Shown here one piece after another: positions 52,000 through 60,075 of a DNA stretch of 64,000 nucleotides (the first letter of the stretch is position 1; each line of letters opens with the position of its first letter). A program made the translations under genes and the position numbers. The DNA lies in contig NZ_LIGE01000031.1 of NCBI RefSeq assembly GCF_001297015.1, positions 62,001 through 126,000 on the forward strand, written 5' to 3'. The notes under the pieces were generated by a model. The model saw only the letters and a program-made list of their open reading frames with translations. It did no database searches and was not told where the DNA came from. The DNA is from Pseudomonas sp. RIT-PI-r (lineage in GTDB: Bacteria > Pseudomonadota > Gammaproteobacteria > Pseudomonadales > Pseudomonadaceae).

Positions 52000-52184
52000 G
52001 TGAGTTGCGCAAGCTGCAGAAAGGCCCACTCCAGAGCCTTGTCGGACGATCGAACAAGCGTTTCATCGGCTTGATGGCCATTTGATTACTTTGTCAGTGC
52101 GTTCTTCTGTGCAATCAGTACAATCGCCGCATTTGCCCGACCGGGAATGGACGCAATCCGCGTTGGGTGGCCACGAGAAATCCC

Positions 52185-54266
52185 ATGCTCATCGGTAGTT
52201 ATTCCTCCACCCTGGTTTTCATTTCGTTGTGTGTGGCGATTCTCGCTTCGTACACCGCACTTGACCTCACCGGTCGCATTGCCACCGCCAAGGGCCGTGC
52301 CGTGCATTTCTGGACGGCCGGTGGCGCGTTCGCCATGGGCATCGGCGTCTGGTCGATGCACTTCATTGGCATGCTCGCCTTCAAACTGCCGATCGATCTG
52401 GGCTATGACATCGGCCTGACCGCGCTGTCGCTACTGATTGCGGTGTTGTCCTGCGGATTCGCCTTGTGGCTGGTCAGCCAGCCGAAACTGCCATTGCTGC
52501 AACTGGCATTCGGCGCGCTGATCATGGGCAGCGGCATCAGCGCCATGCATTACACCGGCATGGCGGCGATGCGCATGACCCCCGGGATCGACTACGACCC
52601 GACGCTGTTTGGCGCCTCATTGCTGATTGCGGTCGGTGCGTCGGCGGCGGCGCTGTGGATCGCCTTCCGCTTGCGTCAGCACTCTCCCTATGTGCGGCTG
52701 ATCCGTGGTGGCGCAGCGATCATCATGGGCATCGCCATCGTTGGCATGCACTACACCGGTATGGCTGCCGCGCAATTTCCCGACGGCAGCTTCTGCGGTG
52801 CGACGATCAATGGCCTCAAAGGCAACGGCCTCGACAGTCTGGTGTTGATCACTACGCTGGCAGTGCTGTCGATTGCCTTGCTGACCTCGATTCTCGACGC
52901 GCGCCTCGAAGCGCGCACCGCCGATCTCGCGCACTCGTTGACCGTGGCCAACCGCGAACTCACGCAACTGGCCCTGCACGACACCCTGACCGGTTTGCCG
53001 AACCGCATGCTGCTGGACGATCGCATTAATCAGGCAATGAAGAAGGTCCATGAGCAGGGCGGCTGTTTTGCCTTGATGTTCATCGATCTGGACGGCTTCA
53101 AACCGGTTAACGATGCGTTTGGTCATCACATGGGCGATCAGTTGTTGCGCGAAGTCGGTGTGCGTCTGCGTGAAGATTTGCGCAGCCTCGACACTCTCGC
53201 GCGGATCGGCGGCGATGAGTTCGTCCTGCTGGTGCGTCTGACTGAGCCGAACGACGCGCTGGGGCTGGCGGCACGCCAGGTCGGCTTGATTGCGCAATCG
53301 TTCCGCGTCGCCGAGCATGACTTGCAGATCTCCGCCAGCGTCGGCATCGCCCTGTATCCGGGCAATGGCCAGAACGCCCAGGAACTGTTGATGAACGCCG
53401 ACGCAGCGATGTACCACGCCAAGGGCGGCGGCAAAAACGGCTACAGCTTTTTCGACGCATCGATGAACACCAACGCGCGCAAGCAATTGCAGTTGTTGCA
53501 GGATCTGCGTGCGGCGCTGGAACACAGCCAGTTCAGCTTGCATTACCAACCCAAGTTCGACGCCGCCAATGGCCGTCCGGTCGGCGCTGAAGCGCTGTTG
53601 CGTTGGCAGCATCCCGTCCACGGCATGCTGATGCCGGACAAGTTCATCGAACTGGCCGAGAAAACCGGTCTGATCATTCCCATCGGTGAATGGGTGCTCA
53701 ACGAAGCCTGCCGGCAGATGCGCGAGTGGTACGTGCTCGGTTACACCGATTGGCGCATTGCGGTGAATCTGTCGGCGTTGCAGTTCTGCCACACCGGTTT
53801 GGTCCGTAGCGTGGCCAAGGCCTTGGCTACTCACCACTTGCCGGCCAACAGCCTGACCCTGGAAATCACCGAAACCACGGCCATGAGCGATGCCGATGCG
53901 AGCATGACGGTGTTGCAGGAGTTGTCGGACATGGGCGTCGACCTGTCGATTGACGACTTCGGCACCGGTTATTCCAGCCTGATGTACCTCAAGCGGTTGC
54001 CGGCCAATGAGCTGAAGATCGATCGTGGGTTTGTGCGCGATCTGGAGCATGACAGTGACGATGCGGCGATTGTCTCGGCGATCGTTGCGTTGGGCCAGGC
54101 GTTGGGGTTGCGCATTGTCGCTGAAGGCGTGGAAACCGGAGTGCAGCAGGAGTTTCTGACGCAGTTGGGGTGTGATTCGTTGCAGGGGTATCTGCTGGGG
54201 CACCCGATGCCGGCGGAGAAATTCATGCAGGATATTGCACGGGGTGAGCAGTTGGCGGTGGTCTGA
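52185..54266 (+). CDS. mucR: MHYT-GGDEF-EAL membrane c-di-GMP enzyme, MucR-like
   Basis: 693 residues from ATG 52185 (LIGSYSSTLVFISLCVAILAS, the usual MHYT start); GTG 52167 is an alternative. Seven helices (about 1-245) carry three MHYT motifs (MHFIGM, MHYTGM twice), predicted to bind copper and sense O2, CO or NO. The GGDEF domain (about 265-430) has an intact RIGGDEF, and the EAL domain (about 440-690) has GAEALLRW, EITETTAM and DDFGTGYSS. Both activities may be present. P. aeruginosa MucR has this layout and length, while NbdA is longer with an altered GGDEF, so MucR is the better match; the symbol is tentative. Confidence 0.88.
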   Translation: MLIGSYSSTLVFISLCVAILASYTALDLTGRIATAKGRAVHFWTAGGAFAMGIGVWSMHFIGMLAFKLPIDLGYDIGLTALSLLIAVLSCGFALWLVSQPKLPLLQLAFGALIMGSGISAMHYTGMAAMRMTPGIDYDPTLFGASLLIAVGASAAALWIAFRLRQHSPYVRLIRGGAAIIMGIAIVGMHYTGMAAAQFPDGSFCGATINGLKGNGLDSLVLITTLAVLSIALLTSILDARLEARTADLAHSLTVANRELTQLALHDTLTGLPNRMLLDDRINQAMKKVHEQGGCFALMFIDLDGFKPVNDAFGHHMGDQLLREVGVRLREDLRSLDTLARIGGDEFVLLVRLTEPNDALGLAARQVGLIAQSFRVAEHDLQISASVGIALYPGNGQNAQELLMNADAAMYHAKGGGKNGYSFFDASMNTNARKQLQLLQDLRAALEHSQFSLHYQPKFDAANGRPVGAEALLRWQHPVHGMLMPDKFIELAEKTGLIIPIGEWVLNEACRQMREWYVLGYTDWRIAVNLSALQFCHTGLVRSVAKALATHHLPANSLTLEITETTAMSDADASMTVLQELSDMGVDLSIDDFGTGYSSLMYLKRLPANELKIDRGFVRDLEHDSDDAAIVSAIVALGQALGLRIVAEGVETGVQQEFLTQLGCDSLQGYLLGHPMPAEKFMQDIARGEQLAVV

Positions 54267-54283
54267 TCGACTGCGTTATCGTT

Positions 54284-54349
54284 CTTCGCGAGCGGGCCGC
54301 TCCCACATTTGGAATGCATACCCCTGTGAGAGCGAGCCTGCTCGCGAAG
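54284..54349. repeat. REP doublet, tail-to-tail orientation, partly degenerate
   Basis: TTCTTCGCGAGCGGGCCGCTCCCACA (two changes from consensus) and GTGAGAGCGAGCCTGCTCGCGAAGG after a short loop, in the gap before the SDR gene. Confidence 0.8.
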
Positions 54350-54446
54350 GCGTCTGCCCAGACACCACAGACTCCATGCAAAACCCGCCAATGGCGGTTA
54401 TTCTTCCCCCCGACTGTTACGTGTGCATTGGGGGAGAAAGGCCAGC

Positions 54447-55193
54447 ATGGATAAAGTCATTGTGATCACCGGTGGCGGGCGCGGGATTGGCGCCGCTACG
54501 GCGTTGTTGGCTGCCGAGCAAGGCTATCGGATCTGCATCAACTATCAGTCGGATGAACAAGCCGCGCAAAGCGTGCTGGAGCAAGTCCGCGCATTGGGCG
54601 CACAAGCCATCGCGGTGCGCGCCGACGTCAGCATCGAAGACGAAGTGATCGCGCTGTTCCAGCGGGTCGACACCGAGTTGGGCCGTGTCACCGCCCTGGT
54701 GAACAATGCTGGCTCCGTCGGGCAAAAGTCGCGGGTCGACGAAATGTCCGAATTCCGCATTCTCAAGATCATGAAAACCAATGTCCTGGCGCCGATCCTT
54801 TGTGCCAAACACGCGATCCTGCGCATGTCGCCCAAGCACGGCGGGCAGGGTGGCAGTATCGTCAACGTGTCGTCGGTGGCGTCGCGTCTGGGCTCGCCAA
54901 ATGAATACGTCGACTACGCCGCGTCCAAAGGCGCGCTCGACACTTTTACCATTGGCTTGTCCAAGGAAGTGGCGGGTGAGGGGATTCGGGTCAACGCCGT
55001 GCGCCCAGGCTACATCTATACCGATTTCCACGCTCTGAGCGGCGACCCGGATCGGGTCAGCAAGCTGGAGTCGGCGATTCCGATGGCCCGTGGCGGGCGG
55101 CCGGATGAGGTGGCGGAGGCGATTGTCTGGTTGTTGTCGGATAAAGCGTCGTATGCGACCGGGACGTTTGTTGATTTGGGGGGTGGGCGCTGA
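54447..55193 (+). CDS. SDR-family oxidoreductase
   Basis: 248 residues from ATG 54447 (GAAAGG upstream); a frame from 54423 is not used. TGGGRGIGAATALL is the NAD(P)-binding loop, LVNNAGSVG the NNAG motif, S in VNVSSVASRLG and YVDYAASKGA the catalytic Ser and Tyr-x3-Lys. Ends YATGTFVDLGGGR, typical of glucose/3-oxoacyl-reductase-like classical SDRs. Substrate cannot be named. Confidence 0.92.
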   Translation: MDKVIVITGGGRGIGAATALLAAEQGYRICINYQSDEQAAQSVLEQVRALGAQAIAVRADVSIEDEVIALFQRVDTELGRVTALVNNAGSVGQKSRVDEMSEFRILKIMKTNVLAPILCAKHAILRMSPKHGGQGGSIVNVSSVASRLGSPNEYVDYAASKGALDTFTIGLSKEVAGEGIRVNAVRPGYIYTDFHALSGDPDRVSKLESAIPMARGGRPDEVAEAIVWLLSDKASYATGTFVDLGGGR

Positions 55194-55219
55194 TCGTTGG
55201 GATTTTTGTTGCCTGATCC

Positions 55220-55321
55220 GGCCCCATCGCTGGCAAGCCAGCTCCCACAGGTTTCTATGTCGTACACAACATACGCGGTGACATAGAACACTGTGGGAGC
55301 TGGCTTGCCAGCGATGGGGCC
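55220..55321. repeat. REP doublet (CTGGCAAGCCAGCTCCCAC family)
   Basis: GGCCCCATCGCTGGCAAGCCAGCTCCCACAG and a perfect inverse at the other end; the inner loop also pairs (TTCTATGTC/GACATAGAA). It separates the convergent SDR and MocR genes. Confidence 0.92.
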
Positions 55322-55342
55322 AGTGCAGTCAGCAACAATCTT

Positions 55343-56752
55343 TCAGAACGACCGCACAATCCGCCCCAACGTCTCCATGGCTTTTTCCGAATCCTCGGTC
55401 CAAGGGCTGCCATAGTTCAGGCGAATACAATTCCTGAAGCGCTGCGTCGGCGAGAAAATCGGCCCCGGCGCAATACTGATGCCTTGCGCCAGTGCCATCT
55501 GAAACAACTTCAATGAATCCATTTGCGGTGGCAGTTCCAGCCACAAAAAGTAGCCGCCCGCCGGTTGGCTGACCCGGGTCTGCGCCGGGAAGTAACGGGC
55601 GATGGCGGCAAGCATCGCGCTCTGCTGTTCTTCCAGTGCATAGCGAAGTTTGCGCAGGTGACGGTCATAGCCGCCATGTTGCAGATAGTCGGCAATCGCC
55701 GCTTGCGCCGGCATCGAGGCACATAACGAAGTCATCAGTTTCAGCCGTTCGATTTTCTGCGCATAACGCCCGGCAGCGACCCAGCCGATGCGATAGCCGG
55801 GGGCCAGGCTCTTGGCGAACGAGCCGCAGTGCATCACCAGACCTTCGGTGTCGAAGGCCTTGGCCGGTTTCGGCGCCTGTTGGCCGTAATAGAGCTCGGC
55901 GTAGACATCGTCCTCGATCAGCGGCACCTGATGGCGGCGCAGCAGTTCGACCAGTTCCTGTTTTTTTGCCTCGGGCATGGTTGCGCCCATCGGATTCTGG
56001 AAACTGGTCATACACCAGCAGGCCTTGATCGGGTGACGTTCCAGCGTCTGTGCGAGCACGCCGAGGTCGATGCCGTCACGCGGGTGCACGGGGATTTCCA
56101 CGGCTTTGAGTTTCAGCCGTTCCAGTACTTGCAGGCTGGCGTAGAACGCCGGGGCCTCGATGGCCACCAGGTCGCCCGGTTCAGTCACGGCTTGCAGGCA
56201 CAGGTTCAGCGCTTCGAGGGCGCCGTTGGTGATCAGCAGTTCTTCCATCGGCAGCATCAGGCCGCCGACCATGTAGCGCAGAGCGATTTGCCGGCGCAGT
56301 TGCGGATTGCCCGGCGACATGTCGGTGACGACCATGCGCGGGTCCATCTCGCGGGCGGCGCTGGCCAGCGAGCGCGACAGGCGTTGCAACGGGAACAGCG
56401 TGGGGCTGGGGAATGCCGAGCCGAATGGCACGGTGCTCGGGTCCTTGATCGAATCGAGGACCGAGAACACCAGTTCGCTGACGTCGACTTCGGTGGAGTC
56501 GTTGACGTGGCTGCTGATAACCGGCTCGGAAAACGGGCTCGGCGCGTGAGTGTTGACGAAGTAGCCGGAGCGCGGCCGCGCGCGGATCAGGCCGCGGCGT
56601 TCGAGCAGGTAGTAGGCCTGGAACACCGTGGACGGGCTGACCCCGTAGGTCTGGCTGGCGTAACGCACCGACGGCACGCGCTGGCCGGGGCCGAGGACGC
56701 CGGAGCGGATCAGTTCAGCGATGTCGTCGGCGAATTTTTCGTAGCGTTTCAT
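55343..56752 (-). CDS. MocR-type regulator (GntR HTH plus aminotransferase-like domain)
   Basis: 469 residues. A winged HTH of the GntR type (about 1-75: ELIRSGVLGPGQRVPSVRYAS, SPSTVFQAYYLLERRGLI, ARPRSGYFV) is followed by a type-I PLP domain (about 105-465) with SFAKSLAPGYRIGWV supplying the PLP lysine (near 313) and QNPMGATMP near 258. MocR proteins sense PLP or amino compounds and regulate a neighbouring gene. The usual divergent target is not obvious, since upstream lie only repeats and then ccoG pointing the same way. Confidence 0.9.
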   Translation of the reverse strand: MKRYEKFADDIAELIRSGVLGPGQRVPSVRYASQTYGVSPSTVFQAYYLLERRGLIRARPRSGYFVNTHAPSPFSEPVISSHVNDSTEVDVSELVFSVLDSIKDPSTVPFGSAFPSPTLFPLQRLSRSLASAAREMDPRMVVTDMSPGNPQLRRQIALRYMVGGLMLPMEELLITNGALEALNLCLQAVTEPGDLVAIEAPAFYASLQVLERLKLKAVEIPVHPRDGIDLGVLAQTLERHPIKACWCMTSFQNPMGATMPEAKKQELVELLRRHQVPLIEDDVYAELYYGQQAPKPAKAFDTEGLVMHCGSFAKSLAPGYRIGWVAAGRYAQKIERLKLMTSLCASMPAQAAIADYLQHGGYDRHLRKLRYALEEQQSAMLAAIARYFPAQTRVSQPAGGYFLWLELPPQMDSLKLFQMALAQGISIAPGPIFSPTQRFRNCIRLNYGSPWTEDSEKAMETLGRIVRSF

Positions 56753-57064
56753 CGAGGAGCCTTGGTGCTGGTTGATGATGAGGTGTGTCAGGAGTACTGC
56801 CCCTCACCCTAGCCCTCTCCCAGAGGGAGAGGGGACTGATTGGGGGATGCTTGCTAAATACACCGACCTGAAAGTGCTTTGCTGAATCCACAATCGACTC
56901 GGCCTGAAAGTGTTTTGCTGAATCCACAATCGACTCGGCCTGAAAATACTTTGCTGAATCCGTAATCGACTCGGTCTGTCAGGTCGATGGATAGCGACAG
57001 ACACCTCGGTCGGCTCCCTCTACCCCTGGGAGAGGGCTGGGGTGAGGGAGCGGATTCTAAGGGA
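56753..57064. other. gene-free stretch filled by a composite repeat
   Basis: The interval between the MocR start and the ccoG stop is occupied almost entirely by the repeat described next; the first 40 bases are the MocR leader. Confidence 0.6.
56801..57053. repeat. composite inverted repeat (CCTCACCCTAGCCCTCTCCC family) with 36-bp triplication
   Basis: Outer arms CCCCTCACCCTAGCCCTCTCCCAGAGGG and CTGGGAGAGGGCTGGGGTGAGGG, the same as in the 20252-20827 duplication. Between them a 36-bp unit, CCTGAAAGTGCTTTGCTGAA and 16 more bases, occurs three times head to tail (56867, 56903, 56939). The reverse complement of this unit resembles the loop of the 20252 element, where it occurs once per copy. 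Confidence 0.88.
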
Positions 57065-58495
57065 TCAGCGATTCATCGGCGCCACAAACCTGCTCTTCGC
57101 CACGCTGTAAACCTCAGGCTCATCGCTGTCGGCAATTTTGAAACTCAAGGTTTGCGAGCTGCTGGCCGGGCGCTCCGTGGTCATCGCCACCGACACCGGC
57201 ACATCGACAATTTCCCCCGGCGCCAGGCTCAGCTCGGTCTTGCCTTGCAACTGGAAGCCATCGCCATCCACCAGCGTCAGGTTGTAGTCCTGGCGTTGCT
57301 GGGTCTTGTTGATGACTTTGAGGCTATAGATGTTTTCGATCTGGCCTTGACCGTTCTCGCGGAACAGCCCGCGATCCTTGGTCACGTCCAGCGAGACCAT
57401 TGGCCGCTCGACCAGCGCCAATGCCAACGCGCCGATCATCGCTACCAGCACCACGGTGTAGCCAATCAGACGCGGACGCAGCAGATGGGTTTTACCCCCC
57501 TGCAATTCGCGCTCGGAACTGTAGCGGATCAAGCCGCGCGGGTAGTTCATTTTGTCCATGATCGAGTCGCAAGCGTCAATGCACGCGGCGCAGCCGATGC
57601 ACTCCATCTGCAAGCCGTCGCGAATGTCGATGCCGGTCGGGCAGACCTGCACGCACAACTGGCAGTCGATGCAATCACCCAGACCTGCTTCTACCGGTTT
57701 CACGTCGCGTTTGCGCGGGCCACGGTTTTCGCCACGGGCCACGTCGTAGGAAATCGTCAGGGTGTCCTTGTCGAACATCACGCTCTGGAACCGCGCATAC
57801 GGGCACATGTGCATGCACACCGCTTCACGCAACCAGCCAGCGTTGATGTACGTGGCGGCGGCGAAGAACAGCACCCAGAACAGGCTGACCCCGCCGATCT
57901 GCAAAGTCAGCAGCTCTTCAGCCAGTGGCCGGATCGGGGTGAAGTAACCGACGAAGGTCAGGCCAGTCATCACGCTGATCGCCAGCCACAGCGTGTGCTT
58001 GGCCGCACGCCGGGCCAGTTTGTTCAGGCTCCACGGTGCGGCTTGCAGCTTGATCCGCTGGTTGCGTTCGCCTTCGGTGATTTTCTCGCACCACATGAAA
58101 ATCCACGTCCACGAGCTCTGCGGACAGGTGTAACCGCACCAGACCCGACCGGCGAACACGGTGATGGCGAACAGGCCGAACGCGGCGATGATCAGCAGCG
58201 CCGACAGCAGGATGAAATCCTGCGGCCAGAACGTCGCGCCGAAGATGTGGAATTTGCTTTCAGAAAGATCCCAGAGCACTGCCTGACGTCCGCCCCAGTT
58301 CAGCCACACAGTGCCGAAAAACAGCACGAACAGAAATCCCGCGCCGCTCATGCGCAGGGTGCGGAACAGACCGGTGAAGCTGCGGGTGTGGATCTGGTTG
58401 TCACTGGACTTGGCCGTCGCCTTCATTGGGCGTGCGGGCACACTTTTAATGGTTGGCGTTGCTTCTACGGTTCGGACGGGGATTTGTTCGCTCAT
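57065..58495 (-). CDS. ccoG: CcoG (cbb3 oxidase assembly Fe-S protein, FixG/RdxA family)
   Basis: 476 residues from ATG 58495. Membrane helices lie near 50-70, 90-112, 155-175 and 195-215. CGYTCPQSSWTW and CMHMCPY contain CxxxCP pairs, and two 4Fe-4S sets are CIDCQLCVQVCP and CIGCAACIDACD (about 265-310). A C-terminal Ig-like domain follows. CcoG reduces Cu(II) during cbb3 oxidase copper-centre assembly. No cco structural genes adjoin, so this is a lone copy. Confidence 0.92.
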   Translation of the reverse strand: MSEQIPVRTVEATPTIKSVPARPMKATAKSSDNQIHTRSFTGLFRTLRMSGAGFLFVLFFGTVWLNWGGRQAVLWDLSESKFHIFGATFWPQDFILLSALLIIAAFGLFAITVFAGRVWCGYTCPQSSWTWIFMWCEKITEGERNQRIKLQAAPWSLNKLARRAAKHTLWLAISVMTGLTFVGYFTPIRPLAEELLTLQIGGVSLFWVLFFAAATYINAGWLREAVCMHMCPYARFQSVMFDKDTLTISYDVARGENRGPRKRDVKPVEAGLGDCIDCQLCVQVCPTGIDIRDGLQMECIGCAACIDACDSIMDKMNYPRGLIRYSSERELQGGKTHLLRPRLIGYTVVLVAMIGALALALVERPMVSLDVTKDRGLFRENGQGQIENIYSLKVINKTQQRQDYNLTLVDGDGFQLQGKTELSLAPGEIVDVPVSVAMTTERPASSSQTLSFKIADSDEPEVYSVAKSRFVAPMNR

Positions 58496-58641
58496 GGTTA
58501 TTCGCTCATCAGCCTCCATCAGGCCAGAGCACTATGAGCGTCGATCTGTTTGCATAACAGACTCAGGTATTTCAATAAAAAGCGGATCAGATGGGATTTC
58601 GCGCAACGCCTGCGACAACTTGAAGCAGCCCGCAGGCAAAG

Positions 58642-58670
58642 GCGCAAACGCCTATCGCAGGCGTTTGCGC
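58642..58670 (-). terminator. strong hairpin after the small 82-aa gene
   Basis: GCGCAAACGCCT, loop ATCGC, AGGCGTTTGCGC: twelve-base perfect arms, 21 bases downstream of the stop of the minus-strand gene at 58691 and upstream of ccoG. Outer GCCCGC/GCGGGC extends it. There is no T run. Confidence 0.55.
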
Positions 58671-58690
58671 GGGCTATTGATCAAGGTCAG

Positions 58691-58939
58691 TCAAATCACC
58701 GAATCACTCTCGTCGGCCTTCAAGTGCTTGCGACCGTCTTTGGCGCCTGCGACGGTCAAGGCGTCAGCTTCTTTTTCGCTGATGTAAACGCGCCGGCCTT
58801 CTATTTCCACGAACGACATGGATTTTTCGCTATCCGTCATGACTTCCAGGGTGTCGCAAATGCGAATTTCCTCGCCATGTTCAACGGTGAAAAAACACAC
58901 TTTTTGTTCGGGGTTGGATTCATCGACTCGAAGAGGCAT
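58691..58939 (-). CDS. small conserved hypothetical protein (possibly DUF3203)
   Basis: 82 residues from ATG 58939, preceded by GGACTG. MPLRVDESNPEQKVCFFTVEHG leads into FVEIEGRRVYISEKEADALTVAGA and a charged tail. No signal peptide, so cytoplasmic. It recalls the Pseudomonas-restricted DUF3203, which I cannot verify. Followed by a strong hairpin. Confidence 0.65.
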   Translation of the reverse strand: MPLRVDESNPEQKVCFFTVEHGEEIRICDTLEVMTDSEKSMSFVEIEGRRVYISEKEADALTVAGAKDGRKHLKADESDSVI

Positions 58940-59062
58940 GGGAGCAGTCCTTTTTTCAGGGAGGTCTGCAAGGTTAGGGCGCACGCTGCGCCGATCGTTC
59001 TGCGCAACTGATTAATGGTCGCCGCTGTCCATCCTTTATAGACCCTTGGAAAGGACTGCCGG

Positions 59063-59575
59063 ATGAACGCGTGGTGGCATGAAGTGTGGGAAACCCTGCA
59101 AGCGGAATTCGCTGACGTCGGCGATGCCTCGCAACTGACGCGGATTACCGTGCGCCTGCTGATGGCGGCGATTCTGGGTGGCATTCTCGGGTTCGAGCGC
59201 GAACACAAAGGCAAGGCCGCCGGGGTGCGCACACACATGCTGGTGGCGCTCGGCGCGGCGTTGTTTGTGCTGGTGCCGCAGACTTCGGGGGCAGAGTCGG
59301 ATGCGATGAGCCGGGTGGTGCAAGGGGTGATTGCCGGGATCGGCTTTCTCGGTGCCGGGACCATCCTGAAAAACAAGGAAGGCGATGAAGGTCATGTCAA
59401 AGGCCTGACCACGGCTGCCGGGCTGTGGATGACGGCGGCCATTGGCGTCGCGGCCGGGCTGGGCAGGGAAGCGACGGCGCTGCTCAGTACCTTTCTGGCG
59501 CTGGGGATTTTCAGCGTGATGCCGCGCGTCGTGAAGCTGTTCGAAAAGGACGAGGAAAAGACTGATGACCACTGA
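59063..59575 (+). CDS. MgtC/SapB-family membrane protein
   Basis: 170 residues. LLMAAILGGILGFEREHKGKAAGVRTHMLVALGAALF is the family signature (REhxGkxAGlRTh), and VIAGIGFLGAGTILKNKEG and GLTTAAGLWMTAAIGVAAGLG complete it; about five helices. MgtC proteins support Mg2+ homeostasis and stress. The C-terminal regulatory ACT-like domain of long MgtC is absent, so this is the short SapB type. Confidence 0.9.
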   Translation: MNAWWHEVWETLQAEFADVGDASQLTRITVRLLMAAILGGILGFEREHKGKAAGVRTHMLVALGAALFVLVPQTSGAESDAMSRVVQGVIAGIGFLGAGTILKNKEGDEGHVKGLTTAAGLWMTAAIGVAAGLGREATALLSTFLALGIFSVMPRVVKLFEKDEEKTDDH

Positions 59576-59592
59576 CTGATCGTTGCCACGTT

Positions 59593-59699
59593 GATCGTTC
59601 CCACGCTCCGCGTGGGAATGCCTCAATGGACGCTCCGCGTCCGCTTTGGGACGCGGAGCGTCCCGGGCTGCATTCCCACGCGGAGCGTGGGAATGATCA
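59593..59699. repeat. palindromic repeat (CCCACGCTCCGCGTGGGA family)
   Basis: GATCGTTCCCACGCTCCGCGTGGGAATG outer arm, inner GGACGCTCCGCGTCC pair, and the inverse arm. It separates the convergent MgtC-like gene and the Pro-rich miniprotein, ending two bases before the latter's stop. Confidence 0.9.
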
Positions 59700-59700
59700 G

Positions 59701-59859
59701 TCAGACGATGACGGGTGGCATCGTGCTCGGCGGTTCTTCCTTAGGCGGTGGCGTGGTGCCCGGCGGTTCCTGCTCGGGAATCGGCTGCGGCTCGGTCTCG
59801 GGCAAGGTGGGTTTGTCGATGTTCGGATCGGGCGTTTCCGCCGGGATCGGGATATTCAT
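59701..59859 (-). CDS. Pro/Glu-rich miniprotein
   Basis: 52 residues from ATG 59859 (GAGGTCATCAG upstream). The sequence is almost only Pro, Glu, Thr and Ile: NIPIPAETPDPNIDKPTLPE and PEQEPPGTTPPPKEEPPS. No signal peptide. Probably disordered. It is divergent from glgE with about 216 bases between starts. Coding status rests on codon bias, ribosome site and clean ends. Confidence 0.55.
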   Translation of the reverse strand: MNIPIPAETPDPNIDKPTLPETEPQPIPEQEPPGTTPPPKEEPPSTMPPVIV

Positions 59860-60075
59860 CTGATGACCTCCGTGTGGCACATGGCGTGAGAAGTGCTTAA
59901 GTGGATTGACCACCTCATGGCGAATTCGATCCGCTTTTCTGACACGGTAATTTCATCTGAACTTTTCCCGGCGCCGGTCGCTCGGAACCTAAGTGAGTTC
60001 ATTCCGGGCAGGCGCTCGATTGCGAACGCTGAACCGGCACAAGAGCGTCCTTGGGGCGTTAAGGAGAGATGCTCA

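Larger units (their letters stand above)
51837..52184. other. intergenic region with repeats between opmB and the MHYT-GGDEF-EAL gene
   Basis: About 350 bases. The first half is occupied by the palindromic repeat and a half REP; 52000-52184 holds the promoter side of the next gene, with no motif I can name. Confidence 0.5.

Noticed and set aside
56867..56974. 36-bp repeats as a possible mini-CRISPR
   Set aside because: The copies are contiguous with no spacers, and the unit belongs to a dispersed repeat family; no cas genes.
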